A stretch of DNA of 30,135 nt from NCBI GenBank assembly GCA_002368865.1, contig DFDT01000224.1:1-30135 (forward strand). Direction: 5' to 3'. The stretch comes from Lachnospiraceae bacterium UBA3821 (GTDB taxonomy: Bacteria; Bacillota; Clostridia; Lachnospirales; Lachnospiraceae). A program made the position numbers and the translations under genes. Shown here one piece after another: positions 22,579-30,135 of the stretch (the first letter of the stretch is position 1; every line of letters begins with the position of its first letter). Below the pieces are notes generated by a model that saw nothing but the letters and a program-made list of their open reading frames with translations, was not told where the DNA came from and did no database searches.

Positions 22579-23172
22579 ATGGCAAATAACTACTTGATCC
22601 CGCAGATTGAGAGAGAAAGCGCAGCCGGGGTTCAGCAGGTTTCCCTGGTTACGGACGCATTCAGTAACCGCAGGCTGTTTTTGTTCGGTGAGATCAACGA
22701 GGCGCTGGTGTATTCTTTTACCATGCAGATGTTATATCTGATGGAGGATACACAGTCTGAGATCAATATATACATTGACAGCCCCGGAGGCGAGGTAAAT
22801 TCTGGGTTGGCGATCTATGATCTGATCCAGTACTGTAAAGCGCCTATCAATATGTATTGTGTGGGTCTGGCCGCGAGCATGGGGGCAATCGTTTTTGCGG
22901 GAGGTCAGAAAGGACGCAGATTTATGCTGCCTCACAGTAAGGTGATGATCCATGAACCGATGATCGCGGGAGGTCTGGAGGGTTCTGCATCAACCATTCG
23001 GAGTACAGCAATGAAGATCCTTCAGATGAGACAGTTACTGAATAGTATTTTGGCAAAGCATTCCGGGAAGACGACACAGGAGATCGACAGGGCTACGGAG
23101 CATGATAATTTCATGTCGGCGGAGGAAGCCATCGCATTTGGACTGTGCGATGCGGTTGCGGACAGGATCTGA
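22579..23172 (+). CDS. clpP: ClpP, Clp protease proteolytic subunit (paralogue)
   Basis: A 197-residue serine peptidase. I use ATG 22579, with GGAGGG at 22567-22572; the open frame from 22516 would add 21 unlikely residues. The catalytic triad is complete: Ser100 (GLAASMGAIV), His125 (VMIHEP) and Asp176 (EHDNFMSAEEA). Family motifs INIYIDSPGGEVNSGLAIYD and FGLCDAV are present. The nucleophile elbow AASMGAIV differs from the usual AASMAAFLL, which suggests a specialised paralogue rather than the main ClpP. It would form a tetradecameric chamber served by an unfoldase, plausibly the ClpA encoded at 11004. A VirD4-like ATPase gene follows after 24 bases and is likely co-transcribed. Confidence 0.93.
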   Translation: MANNYLIPQIERESAAGVQQVSLVTDAFSNRRLFLFGEINEALVYSFTMQMLYLMEDTQSEINIYIDSPGGEVNSGLAIYDLIQYCKAPINMYCVGLAASMGAIVFAGGQKGRRFMLPHSKVMIHEPMIAGGLEGSASTIRSTAMKILQMRQLLNSILAKHSGKTTQEIDRATEHDNFMSAEEAIAFGLCDAVADRI

Positions 23173-23196
23173 GGCTGAGGAAAGGAGAACAGGAAT

Positions 23197-24468
23197 ATGA
23201 CACAGGATTTGTATGGCTCCATGATTTTGCCGGACGGCAGATATTATAGTATGGATGACAGAGTGACCAGACGGAATAATAACGTATTGGTGGTGGGGAC
23301 GACAGGGTCGGCAAAGACCCGAACGGTTATCACGCCGAATCTGCTGGAGTGTGTGGGGAGTTACATCGTGACGGATCCCAAGGGGAACCTTTATCGTAAG
23401 TGGGGCGGTTATATGAAAGAACACGGCTATCGGGTAGTGCGGCTGTCTTTTATCCATCCGGAGCAGTCGGTGCGTTATAATCCCCTTCAGTATGTAAAGA
23501 CGACGCAGCAGATCCAGCAGTTATCCAGTGCGCTGGTGTATTCCAGACCCGGGTTTGGCAGCAACGATCCCTTTTGGGATGAGAGTTCCCTGATGTTGAT
23601 CAATAGTCTGATCGCTTATGTGAAAGAAACGGAGCAGGATCATTCACCGGACTGTAATTTTCACAGTATTCTCGAACTTCTCAGAAAAAGCGGAAGAGAG
23701 AGGTCGGACAGCAGGGAGAGTCTGTTATCCCGGCTTATGGAGAGGCTGCAAAAAGTCCATCCTGACAGCTGGGCCTATAAACAGTTCCAGAATGTGAATC
23801 AGGCGCCGGAGAAGACTTACCATACGATCATCGTGACATCCACAGCGAAATTCAGCTCTGTTGATACGGAGGAGCTGGCACAGATGATGGCGACGGATGA
23901 GATTGATCTTCCTTCTATCGGTCGGCAGAAGACAGCGGTATTTGTGGAGGTGTCGGATTCGGATCGCTCTATGGATATGCTGATCAATATGTTTTTCACG
24001 CAGGCCATGAATCAGCTTTGCACGTACGCGGACGAGCAGTGTAAGGACAGCGAGCTTCCCGTGCCGGTACGGTTTTTTATGGATGACTTTGCGACAAACT
24101 GTCGAATTGATAAATTTGAAAATATGGTCTCCAATATCCGTTCCAGAAAGATCTCGGTTGTTCTGGTCCTGCAATCTCTTGCACAGTTGGAGCAGAGTTA
24201 TGGCGCGGGTGCGCGCACGATCATTGATGATTGTGATACCCTGATCTATATGGGAGGCAATGATCCGGCCACAGCGCATGACATTGCCATACGGTGTGAC
24301 AAGACAACGCAGACGATCCTGCACATGCCGCTTGGAAGCAGCTGGATCTTCCGCAGGGGCGAGAAACCGTTTTCGTGCAGGAATATGGAACTGAATGATT
24401 ATCTGCGTGTGAAGAACATATCAGCCCGTGACCAAGGTGGTCCATTTGCTCAGATCCCAGACCTCTGA
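23197..24468 (+). CDS. soluble VirD4/TraG-like ATPase (TraM-recognition type)
   Basis: A 423-residue P-loop ATPase of the VirD4/TraG coupling-protein class. Walker A is GTTGSAKT (34-41), then VTDPKGNLYRKWG (58-70) as in TraG/VirD4, Walker B RFFMDDFAT (292-300) and the glutamine motif LQSLAQLEQSYG (325-336). The usual N-terminal TM helices of coupling proteins are missing: the protein starts 30 residues before the P-loop. No relaxase, VirB4 or other conjugation gene is in the window. It follows clpP by 24 bases with AAAGGAGA as ribosome site, hinting at a joint role or shared regulation. The last 16 codons overlap the convergent ABC-F gene by 48 bases, so its C-terminus may not be native. Confidence 0.85.
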   Translation: MTQDLYGSMILPDGRYYSMDDRVTRRNNNVLVVGTTGSAKTRTVITPNLLECVGSYIVTDPKGNLYRKWGGYMKEHGYRVVRLSFIHPEQSVRYNPLQYVKTTQQIQQLSSALVYSRPGFGSNDPFWDESSLMLINSLIAYVKETEQDHSPDCNFHSILELLRKSGRERSDSRESLLSRLMERLQKVHPDSWAYKQFQNVNQAPEKTYHTIIVTSTAKFSSVDTEELAQMMATDEIDLPSIGRQKTAVFVEVSDSDRSMDMLINMFFTQAMNQLCTYADEQCKDSELPVPVRFFMDDFATNCRIDKFENMVSNIRSRKISVVLVLQSLAQLEQSYGAGARTIIDDCDTLIYMGGNDPATAHDIAIRCDKTTQTILHMPLGSSWIFRRGEKPFSCRNMELNDYLRVKNISARDQGGPFAQIPDL

Positions 24469-25980
24469 TGCCAGCCCGTCATAGAATTCGGGCTCATGAC
24501 AGACCATGAGAATGCTGCCCTTATAAGCAATGAGAGCCCGCTTTAATTCGTCCTTGGCGTCCACGTCCAGGTGGTTGGTGGGTTCGTCCAATACCAGTAC
24601 GTTGGTGGGGCGGTTGATGAGCTTGCACAGGCGCACCTTTGCCTGCTCGCCGCCGCTCAACACTTTGACGAGACTTTCGATATGCTTGGTGGTAAGACCG
24701 CACTTGGCCAGTGCGGAGCGGACTTCATACTGGCTGAAGCCGGGGAATTCCTGCCAGATCTCCTGGATGCAGGTGTTGCTGCCGTCACCGCTCATTTCCT
24801 GTTCAAAGTAGCCGATCTCCAGATAATCGCCCTGTTCCGTGGCGCCGGAGACGGCAGGAATCAGACCTAGCAGGCTTTTTAGCAGTGTGGTCTTACCGAT
24901 GCCGTTGGCACCGATCAGAGCAATCTTCTGACCGCGCTCCATCGTGAGATTCAAAGGTTTGGACAAAGGCGCGTCATAGCCGATGACCAGGTCGTGGGTC
25001 TGGAAAAGTACGCGGCCCGGTGTGCGGGCTTCCTTGAAATGAAACTCCGGCTTGGGTTTCTCGGCGGCCAGTTCGATCACGTCCATTTTGTCCAGTTTTT
25101 TCTGGCGGGACATCGCCATATTGCGGGTGGCAACCCGGGCTTTGTTGCGGGCCACGAAGTCCTTCAGATCCGCAATTTCTTTCTGCTGCTTGTTATAGGC
25201 AGCCTCCAGCTGGGATTTTTTCATGGCGTAGACTTCTTGAAATTTATCGTAATCCCCAACATAACGGTTCAGTTCTTTATTGTCCATATGGTAGATCAGA
25301 TTGATGACGCTGTTTAAAAATGGAATGTCATGACTGATCAAAATAAATGCATTTTCATAATCGTTCAGGTAACGTTTGAGCCATTCAATATGTTCTGCGT
25401 CCAGATAGTTGGTGGGCTCGTCCAACAGGAGAATGTCCGGCTTCTCCAATAGGAGTTTGCCCAGCAGGACTTTGGTGCGCTGACCGCCGGAGAGTTCCGT
25501 CACATCGCGCTCCAAGCCGATCTCTGTGAGTCCCAGTGCCCTGGCCACTTCCTCCACTTTGGTGTCAATCATATAAAAGTCATGCATGGTGAGCAGATCC
25601 TGGATAGTGCCAAGCTCCTCCATATAGGCTTCCAGTTCCTCTTCCGTGGCCTCGCCCATTTTATCGCAGATCTCGTTCATCTGGGTTTCCATCTCATAAA
25701 GGAAATCAAAAGCAGAGGAGAGCACCTGGCGCACCGTCATGCCGGCCTGCAGCACGGTATGCTGATCCAGATAGCCCACGCGGACGCGTTTTGCCCATTC
25801 TACTTTGCCCTCGTCAGGGGTGAGTTTCCCCGTAATGATATTCATAAAAGTGGATTTTCCCTCTCCGTTTGCCCCTACCAGCCCAATGTGTTCGCCGGGC
25901 AGCAGGCGGAAGGAAACGTCGTTGAAGATGGCGCGGTCGCCGAAACCGTGGGTTAAATGTTCTACGTTTAATATGCTCAT
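24421..25980 (-). CDS. ABC-F family ATPase (ribosome-associated, YkpA/YbiT-like)
   Basis: A 519-residue protein with two ABC domains in one chain and no TM segments, the ABC-F plan. Domain 1 has Walker A GANGEGKST (36-44), signature LSGGQ and LLLDEPTNYLD. The linker (about 235-310) is helical and basic (ARNKARVATRNMAMSRQKKL). Domain 2 has Walker A GANGIGKTT, signature LSGGEQ and LVLDEPTNHLD. ABC-F proteins bind the ribosomal E site and help with stalled translation or antibiotic protection. This looks like a housekeeping YkpA/YbiT-type member, not a known resistance protein, though that cannot be settled by eye. The ribosome site is AGGGGAC, and a good promoter lies upstream on the same strand. 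Confidence 0.93.
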   Translation of the reverse strand: MSILNVEHLTHGFGDRAIFNDVSFRLLPGEHIGLVGANGEGKSTFMNIITGKLTPDEGKVEWAKRVRVGYLDQHTVLQAGMTVRQVLSSAFDFLYEMETQMNEICDKMGEATEEELEAYMEELGTIQDLLTMHDFYMIDTKVEEVARALGLTEIGLERDVTELSGGQRTKVLLGKLLLEKPDILLLDEPTNYLDAEHIEWLKRYLNDYENAFILISHDIPFLNSVINLIYHMDNKELNRYVGDYDKFQEVYAMKKSQLEAAYNKQQKEIADLKDFVARNKARVATRNMAMSRQKKLDKMDVIELAAEKPKPEFHFKEARTPGRVLFQTHDLVIGYDAPLSKPLNLTMERGQKIALIGANGIGKTTLLKSLLGLIPAVSGATEQGDYLEIGYFEQEMSGDGSNTCIQEIWQEFPGFSQYEVRSALAKCGLTTKHIESLVKVLSGGEQAKVRLCKLINRPTNVLVLDEPTNHLDVDAKDELKRALIAYKGSILMVCHEPEFYDGLASEVWDLSKWTTLVTG

Positions 25981-26040
25981 GCTCTATGTCCCCTGTTTTC
26001 ATTTAATCTGTGGTGATTATTGTGTGTGGTCAACTCTTTC

Positions 26041-26069
26041 ATTATTTCAAGGAGAAGGCAAACTGTCAA
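26041..26069 (-). promoter_or_regulatory. promoter of the ABC-F gene (minus strand)
   Basis: Read on the minus strand, TTGACA (26069-26064) and AATAAT (26046-26041) are separated by 17 bases, about 60 bases before the ABC-F start codon. It is back-to-back with the plus-strand promoter at 26089-26117. Confidence 0.7.
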
Positions 26070-26088
26070 GAAAATTGCGCTTTTTTGT

Positions 26089-26117
26089 TTGCATTGCAGA
26101 TAGCCTTGTGCTATAGT
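26089..26117 (+). promoter_or_regulatory. extended -10 promoter of the YidC-fusion operon
   Basis: TTGCAT (26089-26094), a 17-base spacer, and TATAGT (26112-26117) preceded by TGC, the extended -10 motif. The first gene starts at 26182. Confidence 0.7.
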
Positions 26118-26181
26118 AGTTGTAGTTTTGGGGTGTTTGGGGGAGAATAATAACAATTTACAAGAATGGAGAGAATGAAAG

Positions 26182-26403
26182 ATGAGCATGGAACAGTTTT
26201 TCCTGTTGACAATGCCGGGTGCGGCATATATTGACCCTTCGGCGGTAACCTATGTGATCCAGGCGGTTGCGGGTGTGGTGATCGCGTTGGGAGCTGCGCT
26301 TACCATTTTCCGTCACAAGATTTTTGCTTTCTTTAAGGGAAAGAAAAAAACGGAAGAAGCGGAAGAGGCAATCGAATTCAAGAAGGTTGAAGAGGACAAA
26401 TGA
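26182..26403 (+). CDS. small membrane protein, coupled to the YidC-fusion gene
   Basis: A 73-residue protein with one TM segment at about 22-45 (YVIQAVAGVVIALGAALTIF). Just before it is AYIDPSAVT, a short motif I have seen in small clostridial membrane proteins near cell-surface polymer genes; no function is known to me. The C-terminal tail is cytoplasmic and highly charged (KGKKKTEEAEEAIEFKKVEE). Its stop overlaps the next start in ATGA (26400-26403), a sign of translational coupling and probably of physical partnership with the YidC/glycerophosphotransferase fusion. The ribosome site is weak (GAGAGAATGAAAG). Confidence 0.8.
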   Translation: MSMEQFFLLTMPGAAYIDPSAVTYVIQAVAGVVIALGAALTIFRHKIFAFFKGKKKTEEAEEAIEFKKVEEDK

Positions 26404-28277
26404 GCGTAGTGACAAACGGTATCATTGATGCGCTGGTATGGATGATCCATGCCTGCTATTTGCTGTGTAAGAATTATTGGGTTGCGTTGTTTCTCTTTAC
26501 ATTTCTGACAAAAGTGATCCTGCTGCCGTTGTCAGTGTGGGTACAGAAAAATTCTATCAAAACCGTGAAAATGCAGCCGGAGATGAATCATATCAAGGCA
26601 GCTTACTGGGGAAATCAGGATATGATTTCCGAGGAGCAGTACAAGCTGTTCAAGAAGGAGAAATATAGTCCTTTTGCAGATCTGATCCCGCTGTTTGTAC
26701 AGTTGGCGCTGTTGATGGGTGTGGTGGAAGCGGTAAAGAAGGGAACGCCTTTGACCGCAATTCCTGCGCAGGCTCACGGAGCCACTTTGATCGTGCCGCT
26801 TTTAGCGGCATTGTCTGCTTTTATCATGTGTTATGTGCAGAATAAGATCAATGTGCTGCAGGTGGAACAGGGCGCCTGGAATCGATACGGAACAATGGTA
26901 TTTTCCGTAGCACTTTCCCTCTATCTGGGTTTCTTTGTATCTATCGGCGTAGGTATTTATTGGACTTACAGTAATCTGTTGTCTGTGCTCCAGTTGGTGC
27001 TTTTGAACATTTGGATCAATCCCAAGAAATACATTGATTATGAGGCATTGGAGAAGAGCAAAGAAGAACTGAAAAAGACCCAGGAATTTATGACAGCGGG
27101 CAAAAAAGAGGATAAGAAAAACCCGTATCACAAGAAAGAGCTGGAGGATTACAAGCGTTTTCTGAAGGTTCCCGGAAAAAAGATCGTCTTCTATTCCGAG
27201 AAGAACGGATTTTATAAATACTATAAAAACATCATTGAAGAAATCATCAGGCGTACCAATATTGTGATCCATTACATCACCAGCGATCCGCTGGATGAAG
27301 TGTTCGGTATGGAGAGCGATCAGTTTAAGCCATATTATATCGGGGACAAGCGGTTGATCGTGCTGATGATGAAGCTGGAGACGAAGATCATGGTGATGAC
27401 CACACCGGATCTGGAGAATTTTCAGTTGAAGCGCTCTTATGTAAAAAAAGATATCGAATATATTTATGTGCCGCATGATGTGAACAGTTCCAATCTGACC
27501 TTCCATGAGAATGCACTGGATCATTTTGACACAATCTTTGCGTCCGGCTTCAAGAACAAAGAGGAGATTGAAGAGCGCGAGCAGAAGTTTGGTCTGTCTG
27601 CAAAGCGGATTGTGGAGTGGGGATCCAGTGTCATTGACAACATGACGGTTTCCTACGAAGCGATGGAGCAGGAAGAAGCCCGGACCGGCGCAAAGGACAA
27701 CAAAACGATTTTGATCGCGCCCTCCTGGCAGCGGGACAATATTATGGATTCCTGCATTGAGCAGATGCTGGATGAACTGGTGCAGCTGCCCTATCATATC
27801 ATCGTGCGTCCGCACCCCCAGTATGTGCGGCATTTTGAGGAAAAGCTGAAAGCGCTTGCGGGTAAATACGAGGAAAAAGGTGTGGAGGTGCAGATGGATT
27901 TCTCCTCCAACAAGACCGTGTATACGGCGGATCTGTTGGTGACGGACTGGTCCAGTATTGCGTTTGAGTATTCGTTCTCCACGTTAAAGCCGGTATTGTT
28001 CATCAACACGCCGATGAAGGTGGTAAACCCGAATTACAAAGAGCTTTCCTCTGTGCCGGTGGATATCGAGCTCAGAGATAAAGTCGGAATTTCCCTGGAG
28101 GAGACGGCGCTTGAGGGCTTACGTCCGGCGGTGGAGAAGCTTTTGTTTGACAATCAGTTTTCCAGGGATTCCCTGCGGCAGATGAAGGAGCAGTATATCT
28201 ATAACGTGGGCAACAGCGGTAAAGTCGGTGCGGAGTATATCATCAACCGGTTGGTGGAAATGCAGAAAAAGGGATAA
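26400..28277 (+). CDS. YidC/Oxa1-like membrane domain fused to CDP-glycerol glycerophosphotransferase
   Basis: A 625-residue two-part protein. Residues about 1-210 look like a YidC/Oxa1 insertase core: FLFTFLTKVILLPLSVWVQK, then KTVKMQPEMNHIKAAY, and later hydrophobic helices at about 92-110, 128-146, 165-185 and 190-207. At the place of the conserved Arg in the YidC groove this protein has Lys38. Residues about 258-620 match the TagB/TagF family: FYSEKNGFYKYYKNIIEEII, YVPHDVNS, IAPSWQRDN, IIVRPHPQY (470-473 RPHP) and LLVTDWSSIAFEY (TDWSS 515-519). TagB/F enzymes transfer glycerol phosphate in teichoic acid-like polymer synthesis at the inner membrane face. The fused membrane domain may serve as an anchor, or insert or couple a partner. 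Confidence 0.87.
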   Translation: MSVVTNGIIDALVWMIHACYLLCKNYWVALFLFTFLTKVILLPLSVWVQKNSIKTVKMQPEMNHIKAAYWGNQDMISEEQYKLFKKEKYSPFADLIPLFVQLALLMGVVEAVKKGTPLTAIPAQAHGATLIVPLLAALSAFIMCYVQNKINVLQVEQGAWNRYGTMVFSVALSLYLGFFVSIGVGIYWTYSNLLSVLQLVLLNIWINPKKYIDYEALEKSKEELKKTQEFMTAGKKEDKKNPYHKKELEDYKRFLKVPGKKIVFYSEKNGFYKYYKNIIEEIIRRTNIVIHYITSDPLDEVFGMESDQFKPYYIGDKRLIVLMMKLETKIMVMTTPDLENFQLKRSYVKKDIEYIYVPHDVNSSNLTFHENALDHFDTIFASGFKNKEEIEEREQKFGLSAKRIVEWGSSVIDNMTVSYEAMEQEEARTGAKDNKTILIAPSWQRDNIMDSCIEQMLDELVQLPYHIIVRPHPQYVRHFEEKLKALAGKYEEKGVEVQMDFSSNKTVYTADLLVTDWSSIAFEYSFSTLKPVLFINTPMKVVNPNYKELSSVPVDIELRDKVGISLEETALEGLRPAVEKLLFDNQFSRDSLRQMKEQYIYNVGNSGKVGAEYIINRLVEMQKKG

Positions 28278-28282
28278 AGAGC

Positions 28283-29140
28283 ATGGCAAATCTGGGTATT
28301 CCCCAAAATACGATTGAAGTGCTGCAGAAGTATCACTTTAATTTTCAAAAAAAATACGGACAGAATTTCCTGATCGATACCGGTGTGCTGGATCGGATCA
28401 TAGCGGCGGCAGGGATCACGAAGGAAGATTGTGTGCTGGAGATCGGACCGGGAATCGGCACTATGACACAGTATCTGGCGGAGGCTGCGAGAGAAGTGGT
28501 GGCGGTGGAGATCGATAAGGCGTTGATCCCGATTCTGAAGGATACGTTGTCGGTCTATGATAATGTGACAATTCTGAACGAGGACATTCTGAAGGTGGAT
28601 ATTAACGGGATCGTGCAGGAGAGAAACGGCGGACGGCCGATCAAGGTTGTGGCAAATCTGCCGTATTATATTACAACGCCGATCATCATGGGACTGTTTG
28701 AACAGCATGTGCCGTTAAAGAGCATTACGATCATGGTGCAGAAAGAAGTGGCTGACCGGATGCAGGTTGGTCCGGGCACAAAGGATTATGGTGCGCTGTC
28801 GCTGGCGGTGCAGTATTACGCCAAACCGGAGATCGTGGCAAATGTGCCTCCCAATTGTTTTATTCCGAGGCCGAATGTGGGAAGTGCAGTGATCCGGCTG
28901 ACTCGTTATGAAGAACCACCGGTACAGGTGAAGGACGAGCACAAGCTGTTTGCATTGATCAGAGCATCCTTTAATCAGCGGCGCAAGACTTTGGTGAATG
29001 GTTTGGGAAATGCGTCAAATCTGCAGATATCAAAAGAGCAGGTGGCGCAGGCACTGGAGCAAATGGGACTGCCTACCACGGTGCGCGGAGAGGCGTTGAC
29101 GCTGGAAGAATTTGCAGAATTGTCGAATCTGCTTTTTTAA
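28283..29140 (+). CDS. rsmA: 16S rRNA dimethyladenosine transferase RsmA (KsgA)
   Basis: A 285-residue SAM-dependent methyltransferase that dimethylates two adjacent adenines near the 3' end of 16S rRNA during small-subunit assembly. Family motifs: KKYGQNFLID (23-32), SAM motif I VLEIGPGIGTMT (51-62), VAVEIDKALIP (motif II), and NLPYYITTPII (125-135) with the catalytic N-L-P-Y. PRPNVGSAVIRL and ASFNQRRKTLVNGL mark the C-terminal part, all as expected. Length is normal. The start ATG lies five bases after the stop of the YidC fusion gene, with AAAAAGGGATAAAGAGC as ribosome region, so rsmA is probably transcribed from the promoter at 26089. Loss of this enzyme gives kasugamycin resistance in other bacteria. 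Confidence 0.96.
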   Translation: MANLGIPQNTIEVLQKYHFNFQKKYGQNFLIDTGVLDRIIAAAGITKEDCVLEIGPGIGTMTQYLAEAAREVVAVEIDKALIPILKDTLSVYDNVTILNEDILKVDINGIVQERNGGRPIKVVANLPYYITTPIIMGLFEQHVPLKSITIMVQKEVADRMQVGPGTKDYGALSLAVQYYAKPEIVANVPPNCFIPRPNVGSAVIRLTRYEEPPVQVKDEHKLFALIRASFNQRRKTLVNGLGNASNLQISKEQVAQALEQMGLPTTVRGEALTLEEFAELSNLLF

Positions 29141-29150
29141 CGTTTCCGTT

Positions 29151-29179
29151 TTGACATAGCGGGACGTCTATGGTAAACT
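29151..29179 (+). promoter_or_regulatory. promoter of the TPR-protein gene
   Basis: TTGACA (29151-29156) and TAAACT (29174-29179) are separated by 17 bases, 55 bases before the TTG start codon. Confidence 0.7.
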
Positions 29180-29233
29180 AAAAGATAAAAATGGGGATAT
29201 TGGGGATAATTTTAGAAGTGGGAGAGAAATACC

Positions 29234-30135
29234 TTGGATAAAGTAGAGTACAAGCTTCGGTCAGATGAGATCAAGAAGTTGATTCAGCAAAAAGATTTCG
29301 CCCAGGCAGCAGAGATTGCAGATACCATTGATTGGCGCAGAGTGAAAAGCGTGATGATGCTGTGCACCATCAGTGATGTTTATAAAATGAACAGACGGTA
29401 TGAGAATGCCAAGGACCTTTTGTTGTTGGCATATGACCGTCGGCCCGGTGGAAGAAGTATCGTTTACTCGCTGTGTGAGCTTTGCCTCAGGACGGGCGAT
29501 CTCGTACAGGCGATGGAGTATTATAAAGAATTTGTCAATGTGGCGCCGAAGGATCCCGGACGCTATATTTTGCAGTATAAAATTTACGAAGATCAGGATG
29601 TCAGTCTGGAGGAAAGGATTGAAGTCCTGGAGGAACTGAAGAAGCACGACTACAGGGAAAAGTGGGCTTATGAACTGGCTTATCTCTATCACAGAGTCGG
29701 TCTGGCCACCCGCTGCGTGGAAGAGTGCGATGAGATGATCGCTTGTTTTGGAGATGGCGAGTATGTTGTGAAGGCGATGGAGCTGAAAATGCTGCATCAG
29801 CCGTTGACGGCAGAGCAGCAGAGAGTGTATGATCATCGCTTTGATCCCAAACCGGAGGAAGAGGAGTTCCTGGAGGAAGAGGAAGCTCTGGATGAGGAAG
29901 ATGACGAGAGGTCTATAGGCAACGGCGGGAATGCAGAGGATCGTTATTCTGCACTTGATGATGGGCAGGCGGAAGAGCATACGGCAGTCTGGAAAAAAGA
30001 AGATGTCCAGGTGAATATGGTAACCGGGGACACGATCGTCTATGAGCCTGTGCGGGCAGAAGATCTGGCAGAATATGACTTGCGGGATACCGCACAAAAA
30101 GCGGAAGAATCGGAAATGGCAGAAGAGCCGGAAAT
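29234..30135 (+). CDS. tetratricopeptide-repeat protein with acidic tail, TTG start (3' end outside window)
   Basis: An open frame runs from TTG 29234 to the window end (about 300 residues seen). GGGAGAG lies eight bases upstream, and the promoter at 29151 supports this start. The N-terminal half is all-helical with TPR-like pairs: KLIQQKDFAQAAEIADTIDW, MNRRYENAKDLLLLAYDRRP, LCLRTGDLVQAMEYYKEFVN, then YELAYLYHRVGLATRCVEEC. From about residue 210 the chain becomes strongly acidic and low in complexity (EEEEFLEEEEALDEEDDE), and continues so at the edge. Such a long TPR protein next to rsmA is a common Lachnospiraceae arrangement; its function is unknown. TPR arrays mediate protein-protein binding. 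Confidence 0.82.
   Translation, partial: MDKVEYKLRSDEIKKLIQQKDFAQAAEIADTIDWRRVKSVMMLCTISDVYKMNRRYENAKDLLLLAYDRRPGGRSIVYSLCELCLRTGDLVQAMEYYKEFVNVAPKDPGRYILQYKIYEDQDVSLEERIEVLEELKKHDYREKWAYELAYLYHRVGLATRCVEECDEMIACFGDGEYVVKAMELKMLHQPLTAEQQRVYDHRFDPKPEEEEFLEEEEALDEEDDERSIGNGGNAEDRYSALDDGQAEEHTAVWKKEDVQVNMVTGDTIVYEPVRAEDLAEYDLRDTAQKAEESEMAEEPE

Noticed and set aside
23197..24468. Evidence for an integrated conjugative element
   Set aside because: Only a VirD4-like ATPase without TM helices is present; no relaxase, VirB4, integrase or att-tRNA is visible in the window.
26802..27833. Minus-strand open frame (343 codons) opposite the YidC fusion gene
   Set aside because: Shadow of a gene with clear TagB/F motifs; His- and Ile-rich composition is typical of antisense reading.
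29261..30097. Minus-strand open frame (278 codons) opposite the TPR gene
   Set aside because: The plus-strand frame has a promoter, ribosome site and TPR helices. The antisense frame follows from its acidic codons and shows no motif.

Overview
The window looks like a chromosomal segment of a Firmicute of the class Clostridia, most likely a Lachnospiraceae-type gut anaerobe. The signs are strong AGGAGG ribosome sites, near-consensus TTGACA/TATAAT promoters, short intergenic gaps, and families typical of that group: DUF1848, DUF2975 with a YozG-type regulator, DUF4173, an ECF sigma/anti-sigma pair, and an rsmA gene followed by a long TPR protein. The species cannot be named from the sequence alone. 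I see no rRNA, tRNA, CRISPR array, transposase or integrase. No gene-free stretch exceeds 300 bases; the longest are 18553-18759, 22383-22578 and 13361-13550.

Layout. Positions 1-3861 hold the 3' part of tatD, a small cupin, a methyl-accepting chemotaxis protein and a DUF1848 protein, closed by a terminator. A strong promoter then drives a membrane-protein module (DUF2975, a small XRE regulator, DUF4173 and two further membrane proteins) ending at a terminator near 7841-7888. Next come an ECF sigma factor and its membrane anti-sigma factor, coupled by an ATGA overlap, an orphan MotA-like channel, and clpS-clpA. Directly after clpA lies a 31-codon fragment matching the N-terminus of leucyl/phenylalanyl-tRNA-protein transferase (aat), the third member of the bacterial N-degron pathway.

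The aat fragment ends inside a short sequence, TGTAAACTTT-N2-(T/A)TGAAA, that recurs in the same orientation at 19727 and 22487. The three copies bracket two blocks of accessory genes. Block 1 (about 13.35-19.73 kb) carries a tightly overlapping operon of an XRE-like regulator with an internal duplication, an FHA protein and two transmembrane Ser/Thr kinases, followed by a stand-alone PD-(D/E)XK protein. Block 2 (about 19.73-22.49 kb) carries a YozG-type regulator divergent from a zinc-ribbon membrane protein, a one-TM protein and a duplicated-domain lipoprotein. Immediately after block 2 the Clp theme resumes with a clpP paralogue and a soluble VirD4/TraG-like ATPase. I infer that a clpS-clpA-aat...clpP locus was interrupted by two accessory cassettes.

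The right side (24421-30135) is more housekeeping: an ABC-F ATPase on the minus strand, a small membrane protein coupled to a YidC-domain/CDP-glycerol glycerophosphotransferase fusion, rsmA, and the start of a TPR protein that leaves the window.

The best candidates for something undescribed are the XRE-FHA-kinase-kinase operon with its structured leader, the direct repeats bounding the two cassettes, and the clpP plus VirD4-like ATPase pair beside clpS-clpA.
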